This document shows positions 50,497 through 59,408 of a stretch of 64,000 nucleotides of DNA, in pieces. The stretch is from contig MPUH01000024.1 of NCBI GenBank assembly GCA_001970955.1, forward strand, positions 1-64,000, read 5' to 3'. The DNA comes from Stentor coeruleus (taxonomy: Eukaryota; Ciliophora; Heterotrichea; Heterotrichida; Stentoridae). Under the pieces are notes generated by a model. The model ran no database searches and was not told the origin of the DNA. It saw nothing but the letters and a program-made list of their open reading frames with translations. The stretch's first letter is position 1. The number at the start of each line of letters is the position of its first letter. A program made the translations under genes and the position numbers.

Positions 50497-51414
50497 TCAA
50501 GGAATAGTAAAAAACTGATGATCCAAGCACTCTGCAGCACTAAGCCTACTCTGTGGATCATAAGTAAGCATTTTCCTAGCAAGATCAGCAGCAATACTTG
50601 GTTCTGGGCAGTTTTTAAAATTCTCAACAAAATTTCCAGTTTTCTTAATACTCAAAGCTTTTAACATAGCATTTCCACTAACCATGCAATTTCTAGCAAG
50701 TTTATTCAAATCATCAACAGTAGGTGGTCCAAGTACAACAGCTTGTTTTATAAACTGATCTCCTTCATTTCGTCCTGTAAAAGCTGGAACACCATTGAAA
50801 AGCTCAATAAAAATACATCCTGCAGACCAAATATCAATACTTGTTGTATAGTTTGTATTACAAAAAATAAGTTCAGGTGCTCTATAATATCTAGAGACAA
50901 TATAACTGGTATTTTTATCATTTGTGAGTTTTTTCGCACTTCCAAAATCACATATTTTTATTGATAAATTCTTTGGGTCTATCATGATATTTTCAGGTTT
51001 GAGATCTCTGTGCATTATATTTTTACTATGAATATAACTAAGACCTAAGAGGATTTGTCTAAAGATTACTATAATTTCTTTATAGCTCAAAGGGTTTAAG
51101 GATTTAAAACGATATCGTAAGTATCTTGAGAGATTTTCGGGATAATATTCAAAGACTAGATGCTGGATACAAGACCCAGAGTCAGTGATTGTATAGAAAA
51201 TATCGAGTAAATGGATACAGTTTTCACATTGTGATACTTCGGTTAGGATAGAAAATTCTCGTGATATAAGTGCACCGGATTTTAAAGTTCTTTTTATTGC
51301 AACAGTTTTTAAAGTTAATAAGTCAAATGCTTTGAAGACTGTTCCAAAACTACCTGAACCTAATTGGCATTCAAACTTGTAGTTTGGAGTATAGTTGCTT
51401 TTATACTTCTGCAT
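50497..51414 (-). CDS. GSK3: GSK3/shaggy-family protein kinase
   Basis: 305 residues, essentially a bare kinase domain. Gly loop GSGSFGTVFKA, lysine in TVAIKRTL, catalytic loop MHRDLKPENIMI, CDFGSAKKL, and activation loop SYIVSRYYRAPELIF followed by YTTSIDIWSAGCIFIELFNG. The SYIxSRYYRAPELIF segment, with its tyrosine equivalent to Tyr216 of human GSK3-beta, and the CDFGSAK motif are diagnostic of GSK3. The family phosphorylates primed Ser/Thr substrates in many pathways, including ciliary length control in protists. The long C-terminal tail of animal GSK3 is missing and the N-terminus is only about 10 residues. Its start lies 72 bp from the divergent 78-aa gene. Confidence 0.93.
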   Translation of the reverse strand: MQKYKSNYTPNYKFECQLGSGSFGTVFKAFDLLTLKTVAIKRTLKSGALISREFSILTEVSQCENCIHLLDIFYTITDSGSCIQHLVFEYYPENLSRYLRYRFKSLNPLSYKEIIVIFRQILLGLSYIHSKNIMHRDLKPENIMIDPKNLSIKICDFGSAKKLTNDKNTSYIVSRYYRAPELIFCNTNYTTSIDIWSAGCIFIELFNGVPAFTGRNEGDQFIKQAVVLGPPTVDDLNKLARNCMVSGNAMLKALSIKKTGNFVENFKNCPEPSIAADLARKMLTYDPQSRLSAAECLDHQFFTIP

Positions 51415-51486
51415 AAATTAGATACGCTTATTAGGATACATTTATTATGTATCAATTAGAAACTTTAGGATTTTAGACGATATAAT

Positions 51487-51738
51487 ATGCAATTCACTGA
51501 TTATAATTTAGAAGATTTGAAGAAAATTAGAGTAATATATAAATAGTCCAAAGCACTTGTCAGACGATTATTGAATAAAAAAATTAAAAAAAGGATCAGC
51601 AAAACACCTTATAAAAGTGATAGTCTTAAAAAACGTAATATTATCATCCCTCCAGCTCCAAGTACTAAGAAAATAGTCACCCCAAGTCTGCTTAGGGCAA
51701 TGAGAGGGCCACCAAAGATAAAATCTGTTCCAAAATAG
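51487..51738 (+). CDS. Small basic protein, 78 aa, revealed by a 15-nt intron
   Basis: Exon 1 (51487-51531) encodes MQFTDYNLEDLKKIR. A 15-nt intron follows, and exon 2 (51547-51738) encodes SKALVRRLLNKKIKKRISKT through NIIIPPAPSTKKIVTPSLL to KIKSVPK and a TAG. Without splicing, the frame ends after 19 codons, which is why ordinary ORF finding misses it. The protein is strongly basic (Lys/Arg about 30%) with a Pro-rich middle; no family is recognised. Evidence for a gene is the intron with consensus ends, the locally higher GC content and the long open exon 2. An antisense frame of about 45 codons with hydrophobic sequence covers exon 2 but has no proper start. It sits between GSK3 and H2B. 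Confidence 0.72.
51532..51546 (+). other. 15-nt intron in the 78-aa gene
   Basis: The sequence gtaatatataaatag, phase 0, has the same GTAA..TAG form and length as the introns at 12823 and 40491. Its terminal TAG would stop translation if it were not removed. Confidence 0.8.
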
Positions 51739-51911
51739 TATAATTTAATATTATTCTACACCCAGTTGTAATCTCTTATCAAAAATAACTATGCATTCTA
51801 AATAGATAATAAATCTCAACAAAAATTTTACTTTATCCCAAATCCTTTTCTTACTCTTCACAATTTACCCAAAAAAAAAAAACTTAAAGCAAGTGACATA
51901 TGTTTAATTAT

Positions 51912-52268
51912 TTAACTTGCAAACTTGGTAACAGCTTTAGTTCCTTCACTGACAGCATGTTTGGCAAGTTCTCCAGGAAGAATAAGTCTAACGCTAGTCT
52001 GGACTTCTCTACTTGAAAGTGTTCTTTTCTTGCCATATCTTACAAGTTTACTTGATTCCATGCAACTCTTTTCAAAAATATCGTTGATGAAAGAGTTCAT
52101 AATGCTCATTGATTTCTTAGAAATACCAATATCTGGATGGACTTGTTTCAAAACTCTGTAAATGTATAATGAAAAAGTCTCTGATCTTTTCTTAGATTTC
52201 TTCTTATCAGTGGCAACTTTGACTGGAGCTCCGGCTTTCTTTTCAGCTTTCTTTGTTCCTTTTACCAT
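51912..52268 (-). CDS. H2B: Histone H2B
   Basis: 118 residues. A Lys-rich tail ([20 protein letters not shown]) leads into the histone fold [60 protein letters not shown] and [14 protein letters not shown]2B pairs with H2A in the nucleosome. The lysine in AVTK, the site of H2B monoubiquitination in yeast and animals, is conserved at about position 115. The fold is slightly divergent ([19 protein letters not shown] where IAxEASxLxxYNKRxTIxS is usual). There is no intron and no H2A gene next to it. Confidence 0.97.
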   Translation of the reverse strand: MVKGTKKAEKKAGAPVKVATDKKKSKKRSETFSLYIYRVLKQVHPDIGISKKSMSIMNSFINDIFEKSCMESSKLVRYGKKRTLSSREVQTSVRLILPGELAKHAVSEGTKAVTKFAS

Positions 52269-52922
52269 TTACAGCATATAATATTTTTTCCTATTTATAT
52301 AAAATTTTTAGAACTTAAATTAAATCCTATTGGCTAATTTTAATATCTAGTTAGATATGGATTCTTGGAAGATGAATGAATACATTTGATATAATAAAAT
52401 ATATGTAAAGATAGGGTGATAGAAATGGAATATAAATAAATAATCTGAAAAATAAAAGTTGTAGAGTATATGTAGAGTAACTTTGTAGGTAAATATAATG
52501 AAAGATTTTGTAATTGATTGTGTATAAAATTTCACAAACTAAAAAAAATTTTAATTTTGGAAAGGAAGATTAGATAACTTATTGTAAAAGTGTTTTTCGG
52601 GGTTTTTAGCTAGATGGGTGGAATTTTTTTTTTTTGGGTTTTTATGTATTGAATTAGACTTAGGGATTTTTTGGTTTAGATATGATATTTGGGTATATTT
52701 GTGTAAGAAATAGTTAGGTTTTGGTAGAAAATATTTTTTTGGGATTTAGATGGGTTAATAGTATACAGATAATAAAATATGAGGATTTCTAAAATCTTTT
52801 TATGATAAAGCTAAAGAAATTATCCTCAAGTGTAATTTTTTATACTATAGGGTTATTGATGAAATAAAGTTTTATTGTGTATGTATTTTAAACTATTAGT
52901 ATTGTTTATATTAAAACTAATA
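52269..52922. promoter_or_regulatory. Upstream region of histone H2B
   Basis: About 650 bp between the H2B start and the stop of the next minus-strand gene. On the plus strand 52555-52760 is G- and T-rich with almost no C, including a T12 run and gggtttttatg, so on the H2B coding strand it is C- and A-rich. No histone-specific element was recognised. The 62-residue frame at 52347 is not convincing. Confidence 0.45.
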
Positions 52923-54074
52923 CTAACCTAATTTAATTATGTATCTTTCACTAGGTGTATCTATGCTATCAGCATATGATTTACGAGAATAATTACTCAA
53001 TCGTTCTCTTGCTTTTTTCGCTTTTTCTTTCAAAGCTGCTTCTTTAAGTCTATGAGTATAAACATCTTCAGCTTGTCTTGCTTCCCTCTCAAATTTTAAA
53101 ATTTTATCATCAATTTCCTTTTGTTTTCTAAGATAATCTTGAACTCTGTCAAATTTTTTATTATAGTCAATGTTAAATGATTTATTTCTATAAGTTGTGA
53201 TTTTACTCATACTGGATATTTTTTCAAATTTATCTTTTGTCAGTTCCTGAGGATGTATCTTTAATATTTTTTCACTATAAGTTTTCATCTTATTTTGGAT
53301 TTTTTCAGTAATTTTCCTTTTATAATCCTCTTTTTGCTTTGCAGCTTTTTCTAGTTTTGCCCGAATTCTCTCAGATAGTCTTCTTTTTTTTTTACTTTCT
53401 GCAAATTTTGTTGTATGAAAAGCACTCACAATTTCTTTTGATACTTTAGCCTTAGGTTTTAAAGTTTCAGGCATATCCATAGGTTGTTCATCATCTAAAA
53501 GTTTTTCCCAGCTTTCATCATCATTTAATTTGATTTTATATTTATACTCTTCTTTTTGTATAAAATAAACAGGGTCTTCTTTAAGCATATCAAGTTCACT
53601 TTTTGTAAGTTTTTGTTTTAATGCGCTTTTTGGGCTTAGAGAAGCTTCAAGAATTTTAGGTTTTTTTGTAACATTTCCATACTTGTCGAATATGTCATCA
53701 AGTGAAAAATCATCAGGGTTTATAAGTTCTTTATTCATTTTTCGTCTGATTTCATTTAATTCTTCAAGCCTTTGCTTTTTAACTTTGAGTAAAGATTTTG
53801 CATGTTTTTTATTCAAAGTTTTGCAAGGTTCAGGCAAACTGCATAATATACAGTGGATTTTTGCTCTAAGAGTCCTTCGAGCTCGTCGGTCTTGTTTGTT
53901 TACTGGGTTTAAGTTTTGTTTAATTGATGATTTTAGCGTTGCAGGATTAGTTTTAGAATTTAAAGCTAGTTTCTGAAATGAATCATCAGAAGATTCTTCT
54001 TGCAGTTGTTTTGATGCTAGTTTTTCAGCGGTTTTATCTAGAGATACTAAGAGCTTTAGTAATTCAGTATTCAT
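52923..54074 (-). CDS. Unidentified Lys-rich coiled-coil protein, 383 aa
   Basis: Lys about 20% with strongly helical sequence. Two Cys pairs lie near residues 70-85 (KIHCILCSLPEPCKTLNKKH), too few for a standard zinc finger but suggestive. A heptad-like region at about 85-125 (SLLKVKKQRLEELNEIRRKM) is followed by an acidic segment (DDFSLDDIFDKYG) and a long basic helix at about 205-370. No family is recognised. The composition suits a nucleolar, ribosome-biogenesis or microtubule-associated protein, which cannot be separated here. Confidence 0.68.
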   Translation of the reverse strand: MNTELLKLLVSLDKTAEKLASKQLQEESSDDSFQKLALNSKTNPATLKSSIKQNLNPVNKQDRRARRTLRAKIHCILCSLPEPCKTLNKKHAKSLLKVKKQRLEELNEIRRKMNKELINPDDFSLDDIFDKYGNVTKKPKILEASLSPKSALKQKLTKSELDMLKEDPVYFIQKEEYKYKIKLNDDESWEKLLDDEQPMDMPETLKPKAKVSKEIVSAFHTTKFAESKKKRRLSERIRAKLEKAAKQKEDYKRKITEKIQNKMKTYSEKILKIHPQELTKDKFEKISSMSKITTYRNKSFNIDYNKKFDRVQDYLRKQKEIDDKILKFEREARQAEDVYTHRLKEAALKEKAKKARERLSNYSRKSYADSIDTPSERYIIKLG

Positions 54075-54610
54075 TTTAAGTATTAAAATCGTAAATCTAA
54101 GAAAAAACTCTAAGGCCTAAGACATCATCACTATAGTATGTTTTAAAGCACTATAGTTCTATAGAGTTGAAAAAAATATTTATTATACAATTGTTTGAGT
54201 ATAAAATATTAACGTTCAAATATAATTTAATACTCAAAGTATTTCTAACAATAGCAACATAAGTTTATCTATAAAAAGAAACATATGCATAACCTTAAAA
54301 AAATCACATTCAAGAAAATCTTCAGCTTCAGTTATTGTCACATAAACCCTAATCATCCTTTTTCTCTATCATAAAACTTTACTTTCTTCATCATCAACAC
54401 CTTTTTATATAATCAGACACCATCTATAACCACTTTGACCTATTACATCCCTTTTCTTAAAATTCATCAAAATATTAAAGAAAATATTTCATTCTGATAC
54501 TTGAAATCCAAATATATCCTTTCCTAAAAATCTTGCCCTTACTCCTTATCACATCTACAACAACAAAAAAGTATTCGTTTTTATAACCCTATATGAAATA
54601 TAAAATTAAA
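54075..54610. other. AT-rich intergenic region
   Basis: About 535 bp between two minus-strand genes. From about 54290 to 54600 the plus strand is C-rich and G-poor, matching the G-rich downstream flank expected on the coding strand of the PLD-like gene. No gene was seen. Confidence 0.5.
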
Positions 54611-55453
54611 CTAATGACCTGCAGCTGCACCACCTAAACATTTCTCAATACTTCCAGCAAAGTTCTCCCATAACTTGTTGAATTCCTCAATATATTTTTT
54701 TGCTATTTCCTCATCTTCGAATACCACAACATTTTCATGATTTTTATTCGATGCTTGACGAGTCCAATTATAACTACCAGTTATTACTGTTGATTCATCA
54801 ATTATAACGAATTTGTGGTGCATATGAGCTTTAGGGTCTAGGTCAACTCTAACTTCATAACCTTCGTCATGAAGTTTTTTCACATCAGAACCTGGCATAC
54901 GCATCATTTCATCATCAAATATCATTTTAATTTGAACTCCACGGTTTTTTGCGTCGCGGATTGCATTGGCTAAGGTATCGTTGGTTAAGGCAAACACGCA
55001 AATCAACATGGTTTTTTGAGCAGTTCCTAAGTGTTTGACTAGTTTTTTTTCAGACTCAGGGCATGGGAAAAAAAAGGCTTCACGTAATCTTTTTTTTGGC
55101 TCCATTGATTCAGTAGAGATAAGTTCGATGATTGATTTTCCCCAGTTTAATTTTGTCGCATCAGATTCGACTATTTCAAATACAGTCCGAACAGCTTCGT
55201 TTATAAGCCCACGTGGAGCTGTTGAGTTATGCAGAAGCTCTTTGAGTTTTTTAGCATAGTCCTGAGAACCCGCATTAGCTTTAAGAAATTCACTTATTTC
55301 AGAGCTGGATGTCTCAACAACTTTAGCCTCTTCAACTACAGGTTCAGGAACTTTTTTGGTTCTTCGACCTCTTGTTTTAGTTTCCTCCTTTTCGACAGGT
55401 TTTTCTTTGGTCTCTTCCTCATCAGGATTTCGCGCTTTTTTCCCTCTCGGCAT
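54611..55453 (-). CDS. PLD6/Zucchini-like phospholipase-D-family nuclease
   Basis: 280 residues. Residues of about 125-275 match PLD6 closely: AFFFPCPESEKKLVKHLGTA, MLICVFALTNDTLANAIRDA, RGVQIKMIFDD, and one HKD motif HMHHKFVIID (His212, Lys214, Asp219) followed by GSYNWTRQASNKNHENVVVF. Members carry one HKD per chain and work as dimers, cutting single-stranded RNA or DNA (Zucchini in piRNA biogenesis) or, for some, cardiolipin. Mammalian PLD6 starts with a mitochondrial membrane helix; here this is replaced by a hydrophilic, Lys/Arg/Glu-rich tail (MPRGKKARNPDEEETKEKPV, KTRGRRTKKVPEP) and a helical spacer, which suggests a soluble, perhaps nuclear, enzyme. A role in ciliate small-RNA processing is possible but is inference. 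Confidence 0.88.
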   Translation of the reverse strand: MPRGKKARNPDEEETKEKPVEKEETKTRGRRTKKVPEPVVEEAKVVETSSSEISEFLKANAGSQDYAKKLKELLHNSTAPRGLINEAVRTVFEIVESDATKLNWGKSIIELISTESMEPKKRLREAFFFPCPESEKKLVKHLGTAQKTMLICVFALTNDTLANAIRDAKNRGVQIKMIFDDEMMRMPGSDVKKLHDEGYEVRVDLDPKAHMHHKFVIIDESTVITGSYNWTRQASNKNHENVVVFEDEEIAKKYIEEFNKLWENFAGSIEKCLGGAAAGH

Positions 55454-55561
55454 ATTTATTATGATAATGTACTTTCTTATAAGAATTTTGTTATTATAAT
55501 ATATAATTTTAAGAAAAAATCTTAATGAAAGTGTGTTTTTATGATTATAAGACCTATAAAA

Positions 55562-55885
55562 CTATTTGCTCTTTGAATCATCGAAGACGTAATTTTCTAA
55601 ATATGGGACTGGATAACCTAATATGTCTGGTTCTAAGTCGTTGAAATATGATATTTTTTCCCATTCATTCATCCCATCACCATAAGCTAGGTTTATATAT
55701 CTAGAATTTCGCTTGTAGCCAATTGAACGAAGAGTTTTTATTGTGATATTGAAAGATTTCAAATAAGAGTTATAGCATTGCTCTAAACATTTTTCGTTTT
55801 GTTGGAGGAAGCAACGTGCTGAGCAGTCTTCTGTTATAGTTTTTTTTACTTCATTTAAATACTCCGACCTAACAGTAGAGTCCAT
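55562..55885 (-). CDS. Small twin-CX3C protein, possibly mitochondrial Tim-like
   Basis: 107 residues. Two CX3C motifs, CSARC and CLEQC at about residues 22-41, are separated by only 7 residues and flanked by helical, charged sequence (EYLNEVKKTITED, YNSYLKSFNIT). Twin CX3C is the mark of small Tim chaperones and other Mia40 substrates of the mitochondrial intermembrane space, but those usually have 11-16 residues between motifs and no 60-residue C-terminal extension as here (DLEPDILGYPVPYLENYVFD). The assignment is therefore tentative. The start codon lies 15 bp from the divergent start of the 507-aa gene. Confidence 0.6.
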   Translation of the reverse strand: MDSTVRSEYLNEVKKTITEDCSARCFLQQNEKCLEQCYNSYLKSFNITIKTLRSIGYKRNSRYINLAYGDGMNEWEKISYFNDLEPDILGYPVPYLENYVFDDSKSK

Positions 55886-55900
55886 AAATTATCTTTATAA

Positions 55901-57424
55901 ATGTCAATGGAAATTAATCGAAATGAACCTTCTATATTATATTCACTCAACAAAGAAACTAGAGAGATCTTCGAAGAACTTGACAAACTAAAATTAGCAA
56001 TGCCCTCAATAGAAAATACAGAAAAAGTCGAAAAAATTACAAAACTGTTTGAAATGATTGACCAGGACTGGAATTCTCTAGCTAAAGAAACCCTTGAAAG
56101 TATAAAACAAAATAAATCTCATACAAATCAGCATATAAAACTCATGGAGATGAATAAGAATAGTATGCAAGAGGTACGGAAATATAAAATAAGAATTAAA
56201 AGCCAAGAGACAATATTAAAAAGAAATGAAAATCTGCTAGGGAGAAGTTTAAGGAAAATAAAAGGACTATGGCAAGAAAACCTTCTAGATATGGAAAGTA
56301 GCTTAAAAATTCAAAGAGACACTTTGAATAGAATAAGTAAAAACCATTTCACAGTCATAAAAGATATAGAACAAGAAATAAATTCTGTACCAAATCCCCC
56401 TCAACTACAAAATCTTAACCTTTTCCAACTCAACAAAAAATCTTGCCCAACTTCTCGCCGTTCATCAGTACAATCCTCAAAGTCCTACAAAATCACAGAA
56501 GAAGAAATAATCTCAAACCCAAGTGTTTTTTCTTTTATCACAGAAGACATAGCATCATCTCGTTCATGTAATACAAAATCAAAAGCATTAAGCAAACAAT
56601 CTATAAAAATATTAACAGATAAACAAAAACTCTTATTCCAAGATAACCTTAGCCCAGTAAGTTTTGCCCAAGTAATTCAAGATAACAGCAGCCGATCTCA
56701 AAAATCAACTCTTAAAAGTCCAACTTTTTCTATACAAAACAAACCTTTATTACTAAACGATAGTGTAAGTATAGATGAAATAAAAGAAGCCTTAATAGTT
56801 TTAAAAAAAGCGAAATTAATCAACAAGAACGGTAATCAAGAGCTTCTGAAACTAGCTGAAATGATCAAAGACCCAACAAATTCTTCTAATGTCGAACTCA
56901 TGCTTCAGTTAATCGACATCGAAAGCAAAAAAAACTACAAAAATTCTTCAAAAAAATTCAGCTTCAAACCTCATTCAAAACAATCATCAAAAAAACACAA
57001 TTTCAAAATAAGTAAAATTGTCGATAACGAAGGTACCTCAAGAGAAAAATTCAAATTCCTTGAAGATAAGTCTTTTAATAGGACAATCCTTTCTAATGAA
57101 AACCTTCTTTCCCCTAAGAACTATGAAGACTGCTTAGATAATTCATATATAAACTCAAACCTTCAAAGTCTTCATCCTATGTGTATAGAAAATTCTATGC
57201 AAAAAGATGATGTAAAAGAAGTCAAACTAGAAGATTTATTAAATGTAGCTTCTATAATGGACGATCTTGGATTGATTTCAGCTGATAATAGTATCATACA
57301 AGAATTTGCCCCGAGTCCAAAATATCAAAACGAAACAAAGCGCTCATTTTCTTTTGATCAATCTTATGATCATATTCCTGTTAAGCTTAGTAGCAATATT
57401 AGCAGAATTTCTAATATAAAATAA
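55901..57424 (+). CDS. Unidentified Ser/Lys-rich protein, 507 aa
   Basis: Start MSMEINRNEPSILYSLNKET. Residues of about 15-165 are helical and coil-forming (ETREIFEELDKLKLAMPSIE, NLLGRSLRKIKGLWQENLLD). The remainder is disordered, rich in Ser, Lys and Asn, with SRRSSVQSSKSYKI-type basophilic phosphorylation sites. Two similar leucine-rich helical segments recur near residues 287-305 (VSIDEIKEALIVLKKAKLIN) and 440-465 (VKLEDLLNVASIMDDLGLIS), possibly a small repeated domain. No family is recognised. The stop TAA shares its last base with the ATG of the following frame. Confidence 0.7.
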   Translation: MSMEINRNEPSILYSLNKETREIFEELDKLKLAMPSIENTEKVEKITKLFEMIDQDWNSLAKETLESIKQNKSHTNQHIKLMEMNKNSMQEVRKYKIRIKSQETILKRNENLLGRSLRKIKGLWQENLLDMESSLKIQRDTLNRISKNHFTVIKDIEQEINSVPNPPQLQNLNLFQLNKKSCPTSRRSSVQSSKSYKITEEEIISNPSVFSFITEDIASSRSCNTKSKALSKQSIKILTDKQKLLFQDNLSPVSFAQVIQDNSSRSQKSTLKSPTFSIQNKPLLLNDSVSIDEIKEALIVLKKAKLINKNGNQELLKLAEMIKDPTNSSNVELMLQLIDIESKKNYKNSSKKFSFKPHSKQSSKKHNFKISKIVDNEGTSREKFKFLEDKSFNRTILSNENLLSPKNYEDCLDNSYINSNLQSLHPMCIENSMQKDDVKEVKLEDLLNVASIMDDLGLISADNSIIQEFAPSPKYQNETKRSFSFDQSYDHIPVKLSSNISRISNIK

Positions 57425-57810
57425 TGGGTTGCAAAGAATGCAAAGAGTCTAAAGTTTATAAGCAAGCTGGTGAAGTAACTGCTGTTATTACAAATTATGC
57501 GAGTATGTTTTATGATGGGCTTAATACTGAAGATTTGGTATTAGAGGTTGTTATTAGAGAAGATACTGTTTTGAGTACTGATTTTGGATCGGATGAAAAT
57601 GTTGTTTATTCGAAAGCAAATGATATCAGACCGATAAAGAATGATGAGAAAAATACTTTGGCTAATAAGATAAGTGAAAAAGCTAGGAAAAATGGGATTT
57701 ATAATGCTAAGGTACAGGAGGAGAGATCTAGAGTTTCTGTTAATGCTGAGAAATTTTTGGTGAATATTCAGAGACAGTTGTATAAAGATTTTAATGAAAC
57801 TAAAGGATGA
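57424..57810 (+). CDS. Unidentified MGC-start protein, 128 aa
   Basis: Start MGCKECKESKVYKQAGEVTA, a plausible N-myristoylation/palmitoylation signal (Gly2, Cys3, Cys6). The remainder has mixed charge with acidic stretches (REDTVLSTDFGSDENV) and a basic helical end (KISEKARKNGIYNAKVQEER). No known domain. Its ATG overlaps the preceding stop by one base (TAATG), so its 5' UTR must lie inside the upstream coding sequence or it is read from a dicistronic message. The frame is intact over 387 bases and ends at TGA. Confidence 0.6.
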   Translation: MGCKECKESKVYKQAGEVTAVITNYASMFYDGLNTEDLVLEVVIREDTVLSTDFGSDENVVYSKANDIRPIKNDEKNTLANKISEKARKNGIYNAKVQEERSRVSVNAEKFLVNIQRQLYKDFNETKG

Positions 57811-59093
57811 GATTAGTTAGTTTATTTTTTTTTTGAGATTTAGTTGTGGTTTTTATGTGTTAAAAATTTTTGAATAGCTTTTTGGGTTTGATGCTGGTTT
57901 ATTATAAATTTTGATATACGGAGATTTGTTTGTAATTTAATGGAAAGTTTCGCGTTTGGGTTATGCTGATAAAGATTTTTACAAATTATAGTTTGCTATA
58001 ATTTCAAGTGATTATTTAATAAATCAATGGAATAATTTATAAAACTTTATTATATTTATGGAAATATTTTTAGCTTATTGAGTTAGCAAGGTCTTAAATT
58101 TTATACATTTAGTTTTAAAAATATTCATAATAAAAGTTAGAAATACTTTTAAAATTTCAGACCTTATAAACCAAATCTAATAGTTTAAATATTTTTTAAT
58201 TCCTAAACTTAACAGCATACTATAACGAAGATTTCATAATTTTAAAATTTATTATTTGTTAAATATAAGTCATTAAAGTTAAAAACAATAAAATTTTAAC
58301 ATAAAATCTAGAATCAGAATTAAATCTTTCTGAGAAAATCAATTTTTTTCATCTTGAAAACAATTATCCAAATGATAGAATTATCCATAAAATATCTTAT
58401 CTTTAATTTTTAATCAGAAGAAATTCATTGAATAAAATATACAAGTAAACTTTTCTTATCTTATTTGGAAAATAAACTTTATCTAAGATACATTTTGTAT
58501 AAAAATGGATCCTAATAATACACTTAAAATTTTATAACTAAAGCTTACATCAACCATATATGACTAGTTTTATATTTCTGTCTATATCTCAAAAAATACA
58601 TTACTTAAATCCAAAGCGCCTACCGATCATAAAAAATCCTAGCTTCCCATAACTATCCACATTTTCTCTAAGATACAACATTTCACTTAAACTTTATCAT
58701 AAAAACTGTTAACACCCCAATATATTCAATCCATAAAATCTCTACCATCACAACCTCCAATATCCTTATCATCTATTTCAATCTATAATTTAATTCCCAT
58801 GTTAACTTTTCTTCTGACTACCCAAAATCCTTTAGAAAAAAATACCTTAAAACACTTACGAAACCACTTTTCAAAAGAAACACAAACATTAATACCAAAA
58901 CTATTATCAAAACAACCACAAAAACACTCATAAAATCAAAAAGAATATGCATCTAATAGAGTCTATTTTTAGTAAGAATACCTGAAGGTTCATTGCTTGG
59001 ATAAAATATAAGAATACAAATAAAGCAGCTATAAAAACTTAATCTTTATCATTAGTTCTACAACTAATACACCAAATTTACTTGAAAATTTCT
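57811..59093. other. Long convergent intergenic region
   Basis: About 1.3 kb between the 128-aa gene (plus) and the Myb gene (minus). The first 150 bp is T- and G-rich on the plus strand. From about 58620 to 58950 it is C- and A-rich and almost G-free, as expected downstream of a minus-strand gene. No ORF, RNA gene or repeat was recognised. Confidence 0.5.
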
Positions 59094-59408
59094 TTAAAAC
59101 AAGCTATAGAAAGCTAGGTAAGGGAATGGATTACACCCCGTTTCTGCCAAAATATCAAAATCATTTGCCTGCGATTCTTTATCTAATGCTTCAATACATA
59201 ATACTCGAAACTTTCTTCCATGTTTTTTTTGTAATTCCATCTTCTGCTGGTGGGATCTGCATTGAGATGAACTTCTTGTCCCAATGTAGTTTGCAATATC
59301 TCTCCACTTTTTGTATATTTTTCGGGCTTTATCAAATTTCGAATGCTCAAGGGGGGTCCAAGGCCCGGTATTTATCTCTAATTTTTCCTTATATCCTTTA
59401 TCTTTCAT
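59094..59408 (-). CDS. Single-repeat Myb (SHAQKYF-class) DNA-binding protein
   Basis: 104 residues. A Myb/SANT repeat spans about residues 16-60: GPWTPLEHSKFDKARKIYKK, WRDIANYIGTRSSSQCRSHQ. The spaced Trp residues and the TRSxxQCRSHQQKM end correspond to the plant-type SHAQKYF class (W..EH..F......W..IA..VGTR...Q.RSHAQKYF). Such proteins bind I-box-like DNA as transcription factors. The rest, about 40 residues, is unremarkable. The short length is complete from Met to stop, but a further exon cannot be excluded. Confidence 0.85.
   Translation of the reverse strand: MKDKGYKEKLEINTGPWTPLEHSKFDKARKIYKKWRDIANYIGTRSSSQCRSHQQKMELQKKHGRKFRVLCIEALDKESQANDFDILAETGCNPFPYLAFYSLF

Noticed and set aside
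51600-51738. Minus-strand hydrophobic frame (FIFGGPLIALSRLGVTIFLV) that looks like a small membrane protein
   Set aside because: It has no usable start codon and an upstream stop. The plus strand of the same bases forms a complete gene once a consensus 15-nt intron is removed.
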